Shown here one piece after another: positions 39,559-42,564 of a DNA stretch of 42,564 nt; the stretch's first letter is position 1; every line of letters begins with the position of its first letter. The notes below the pieces were generated by a model that saw only the letters and a program-made list of their open reading frames with translations, ran no database searches and was not told the origin of the DNA. The stretch comes from Paulinella micropora (Eukaryota > Cercozoa > Imbricatea > Euglyphida), in assembly GCA_009731375.1 (NCBI GenBank), contig BJOX01000024.1, positions 55,485 through 98,048 on the forward strand, given 5' to 3'. The translations under genes were made by a program, and so were the position numbers.

Positions 39559-41236
39559 ATGCCAACTCAACACGGCGGAGAACTAGACTTTTCTAGAACT
39601 GACTACATCAGTGCTTCTTATCGTTTGAATAAACTAACTCCGCGAGAAGGTGCGGGAACTATCACCGTCACTACCGCAGGAGGACAAGAAAGCAACTTCG
39701 ACCTTATCAGCAGGCCATTTAACTTAGCCCGCTCTGTTTTGAGTTTTACTTATGCCCCACCAGCAATTGCGGCGAACTATAACAAATGCTATATGGATTG
39801 TCTGGCACCTATTAGACAAATTCAACTTCAAACCCGTAGCGGTGTTTATCTGTGCGATGTAAATGAAGTTGGTAATTTTACCAAAATTGTTTGGAAGGCC
39901 GAAACTTCTATGAAGGACTTTCTGACACTTGAAAACCACGATAATGGAAGTGGTGCGGGATGTATGCTTCAAAAGTGTAATGCTGGAAAGATTGTTATCG
40001 GCAGTAGAGCAGAAAGGCGAGCAATTGATACTTCAGTNNNNNNNNNNTCAAACCCGTAGCGGTGTTTATCTGTGTGATGTAAATGAAGTTGGTAATTTTA
40101 CAAAGATTGTTTGGAAGGCCGAGACTTCTATGAAGGACTTTCTGACACTTGAAAACCACGATAATGGAAGTGGTGCGGGATGTATGCTTCAAAAGTGTAA
40201 TGTTGGAAAGATTGAAATCGGAACTAGAGCAGAAAGGCGAACAATTACTACCGCAGGAGCCTACGACACTGTAAGAGATGCTATTCAAGCATACTACAAA
40301 GTGCCTAGTTTGAATGCTCGTCGCCACGACGATACCGCTCTATCTGATGGCACTGCTGGAGACTATAGCCTTGTTAATACCGCTTACAACGAACCTAAAT
40401 ATTTCTCTAGTGGTGCGGTTACTTCTGCTGAGCCTTCTATCGCTGTTAAGATTAATCTCGGTATGCTTTACAATACCATTTTCGCTCTTGATAAGACTAT
40501 TATGTTTCCAGAGATTTTGAATATGCGTATTGTATGGCAACAGACCCCTAAAATTTATTATTACAATAACGATGCTTCGTCACCGGGTGGAGGAGTGCTT
40601 GTTGCTGCCGCTGGTAATGTAAGTGTTTCTAGTCTTAACTTATTCCTTGCGGTAGAGACTAATATCGATGTCATTCAATCAATTCAACAAAAGGTGGCGA
40701 GTGCTGAAGGTATGAGTTTTAATATTGATTATCCTTATGTTTATAAAAATTCCATTGCTCAATCCACTACACAAAACATTATTCTCCGCTTTGATAGGGG
40801 GCATGGTAAAAGGTTGAAGAAGATTTATCACACACTCTTTAACAACACCGAAAACAAGAATACCGCTTATGATATTGATAACAGAGCAACCGCTAAGGCT
40901 ACCAGTTTCCACACCACACTTGACGGGGCACGACTTCAGGAATTTGAAATATTTCCCGCTAGTTTTGAAGATTACATGTGCTTGAAACCTAAACTTGAAG
41001 GTTCTGTTTTGATGAATTCAAATGTGTATCAATACAACTGGTTCTGGGTTGATACTTGGGATAATACCCGCCCGCTGTGGAGCAAAGACCAAAATGAAGT
41101 TAGTGGGCTTGACCTTTCCAATGAGAGACGATGGGAGTTCATTAGCACTACACAGAATAATCCTCATCAGCATGTAAGTGTAGCAATCACTCAGCGGGAG
41201 GTTCAGGTTAAGGCGAATATGATTACGATCTCATAA
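39559..41236 (+). CDS. Major capsid protein (double jelly-roll), split by an assembly gap
   Basis: Forms the hexon-like capsomers. Ten N at 40038-40047 interrupt the gene; 39828-40037 is repeated at 40048-40257 with substitutions (CNAGKIVIGSRAERR against CNVGKIEIGTRAERR). Removing the overlap gives one continuous frame of 485 aa, typical for PLV capsids. The start MPTQHGGELDFSRTDYISAS has a GG at 6-7, a likely maturation site. Later segments include VLSFTYAPPAIAANYNKC, LNLFLAVETNIDV, FHTTLDGARLQEFEIFPAS and VAITQREVQVKANM. Identity rests on position, length and overall resemblance, not on a single diagnostic motif. Confidence 0.85.
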
Positions 41237-41309
41237 CTCCGCTAGTGAGGTAATATGTAATTATTAATTTTCTATAGTTAATTTATTTTTTTGATAATAT
41301 AGCCCTACA

Positions 41310-42564
41310 ATGTCTCACCAACGAAATTTAATCGCACAAAATCCAGACGGCGAATTTATAAATGTCAGTGTTGGATACGATGGTAATATTGAAACAAATA
41401 ATTCAAAAACCGCTTTTGGTGAAGCAGTAGTAGGTCAATTAACACCAGTATTACAAGAAATCTTTCCATATACCATTAATACTAGGATATGGACAAAAAC
41501 AGAAACAAAATCGTCTGTGTCATTCTTGAATAATATGGCTGAATTGAAAACAACTGCTAATGCGACGGCGGATGCTGGATTAGTAAGTAAAAGGAGAATA
41601 AAATATAGAACTGGAATGGGTGTCCTCGCCCGCTTTACTGCTATATGGACAACGGATGATACAAAAGATTACTATTCATTGATTGGAATAGGAAATGATC
41701 TCGTTGATGGATTTTATTTTTACAAAAATCAAGCAGGAATGAATATCGCGCATCTTAAAGGAGGTGTTGCAGTTTATATTGACCAAGAAGACTGGGACGA
41801 CCCATGCGATGGTAATTTTGCTATGCCGAACTTAGACTGGAGCAAAGGAAATGTATTTCAAATTCAATTTCAGTATCTTGGGTTTGGTGCTATTAAGTTT
41901 TATATTGAAAATCCCATAACAGGATTATTTCAATTAGTTCACATGATTGAGTATGCGAATGCTAATACTGGGGTAAGCCTGCGAAATACAACATTACCTT
42001 TTACTGCAGTCATGAGAAATGATGCAAAGACTGGAATACAAATTCTTAAAACGGCGAGTGCCAGTTTATTCATTGAAGGAACGAATACGATAAACACAAG
42101 TATAACAAACGAAGTGGAAGGAAGTAAAGCAGCAAACACCACTGAAAGTCCTATTATTAGTATAAGAAACAAAGCGGTATTTGATGCTGGCGGTGCTAAT
42201 TTAGCAAATTATTCAAATGTTTATCACACTTTGATAAGTATTACGAATGAAGATACTAAGTCGAATGTCGTCAGAATGGTATTAAATGGAACACTAACTG
42301 GAGCAGGTTTTGCGGATGTTGATTCTAAGTATTCAATTGTAGATACTGACACAAAGGCGAGTGCTATCGCAAACGGAACAACAATNNNNNNNNNNTGGAA
42401 CAACGATTTTTAAACTATATGTAAATTCTCAATCAACTCAACAAATCAATCTTAGAAGTTATGATATATATCTGTCTCCTAGTGATGTATTGACTTTTAC
42501 ACAGAAGTCTGTCTCTGCTGGCGGAGGAGGAAACATCAATATTATTGCTAACTTCATAGAAGAC
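41310..42564 (+). CDS. Putative virion surface protein, 3' end outside window
   Basis: At least 400 aa. It begins MSHQRNLIAQNPDGEF and has KYRTGMGVLARFTAIW, LIGIGNDLVDGFYFYK and LSIT-type segments that I associate with a family of algal-virus and PLV surface proteins with a concanavalin/LamG-like feel. The frame seems to break at ten N (42386-42395), but GTTIFKLYVNSQ after the gap overlaps ANGTT before it, so the gene simply continues to the window edge, ending in a glycine-rich AGGGGNINIIANF. Probably capsid decoration or attachment; moderate certainty only. Confidence 0.7.

Larger units (their letters stand above)
26461..42564. mobile_element. Integrated Polinton-like virus / virophage-type element (right end outside window)
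   Basis: About 16 kb of gene-dense, repeat-poor, AT-rich DNA carries rve integrase, A32-type packaging ATPase, Ulp1-type protease, penton and double-jelly-roll major capsid genes, the hallmark module of Polintons, PLVs and virophages. The left boundary is placed where microsatellites stop and AT-rich sequence with short direct repeats (AATCAATAC at about 26512 and 26611) begins. A terminal inverted repeat cannot be tested because the right end is not in the window. DNA polymerase and helicase genes are expected to the right. Confidence 0.85.

Noticed and set aside
39559-41236. Two separate capsid genes or a domain duplication in the capsid gene
   Set aside because: The duplicated 210 nt flank a 10-N gap exactly; collapsing them restores one frame of normal length.

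Overview
The window looks like a nuclear scaffold of a eukaryote, most likely an alga or other protist. It has spliceosomal introns, an APE-type non-LTR retrotransposon, MITE-like palindromes, very long simple-sequence arrays, N-gaps from scaffolding, and an integrated double-jelly-roll virus element. Host identity is inference; no rRNA or organelle marker is present.

Layout. (1) 1-3968: 3' part of a non-LTR retrotransposon (endonuclease remnant, reverse transcriptase, zinc knuckle) ending in an (ATT)n tail. (2) 3969-8667: AT-rich DNA with three copies of a TA-flanked palindromic MITE and one larger fold-back element; no confident gene. (3) 8668-10705: pyrimidine and (GA)n arrays plus a gap. 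(4) 10706-22120, minus strand: under what looks like pure microsatellite junk lies a complete dUTPase gene of eight small exons (441 coding nt, 146 aa). All seven introns are GT-AG, phases match at every junction, and all five dUTPase motifs are present. The introns are built mostly of tri- and tetranucleotide repeats and carry many tandem copies of exon borders: acceptor plus the start of the next exon, or the end of an exon plus its donor. (5) 22121-26460: further simple repeats, a possible first exon of another gene near 23.0 kb, and drifting pentanucleotide arrays. (6) about 26.46 kb to the window end: an integrated Polinton-like virus (PLV)/virophage-type element.

The viral element has a minus-strand arm (a spliced small gene, a small gene with a -1 frameshift site, an rve integrase, an acidic coiled-coil protein). 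A divergent plus-strand arm follows: S74 self-cleaving fibre, small membrane protein, small beta-rich protein, A32/FtsK-HerA packaging ATPase, basic core-like protein, Ulp1/adenain-type protease, penton, major capsid protein and a surface-type protein that runs off the window. The arm supplies integration plus the full capsid morphogenesis set. No DNA polymerase or helicase is visible; these would lie to the right. Palindromes at gene ends and TATA-like boxes just before start codons suggest virus-type transcription signals. At least two genes show likely introns, implying nuclear expression.

Three 10-N gaps inside the element are flanked by near-duplicate sequence, so the scaffold joins overlapping contigs from two slightly different copies. 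The apparent breaks in the major capsid and two other genes are artefacts of that. The most novel item is the dUTPase gene with microsatellite introns and reiterated exon borders.
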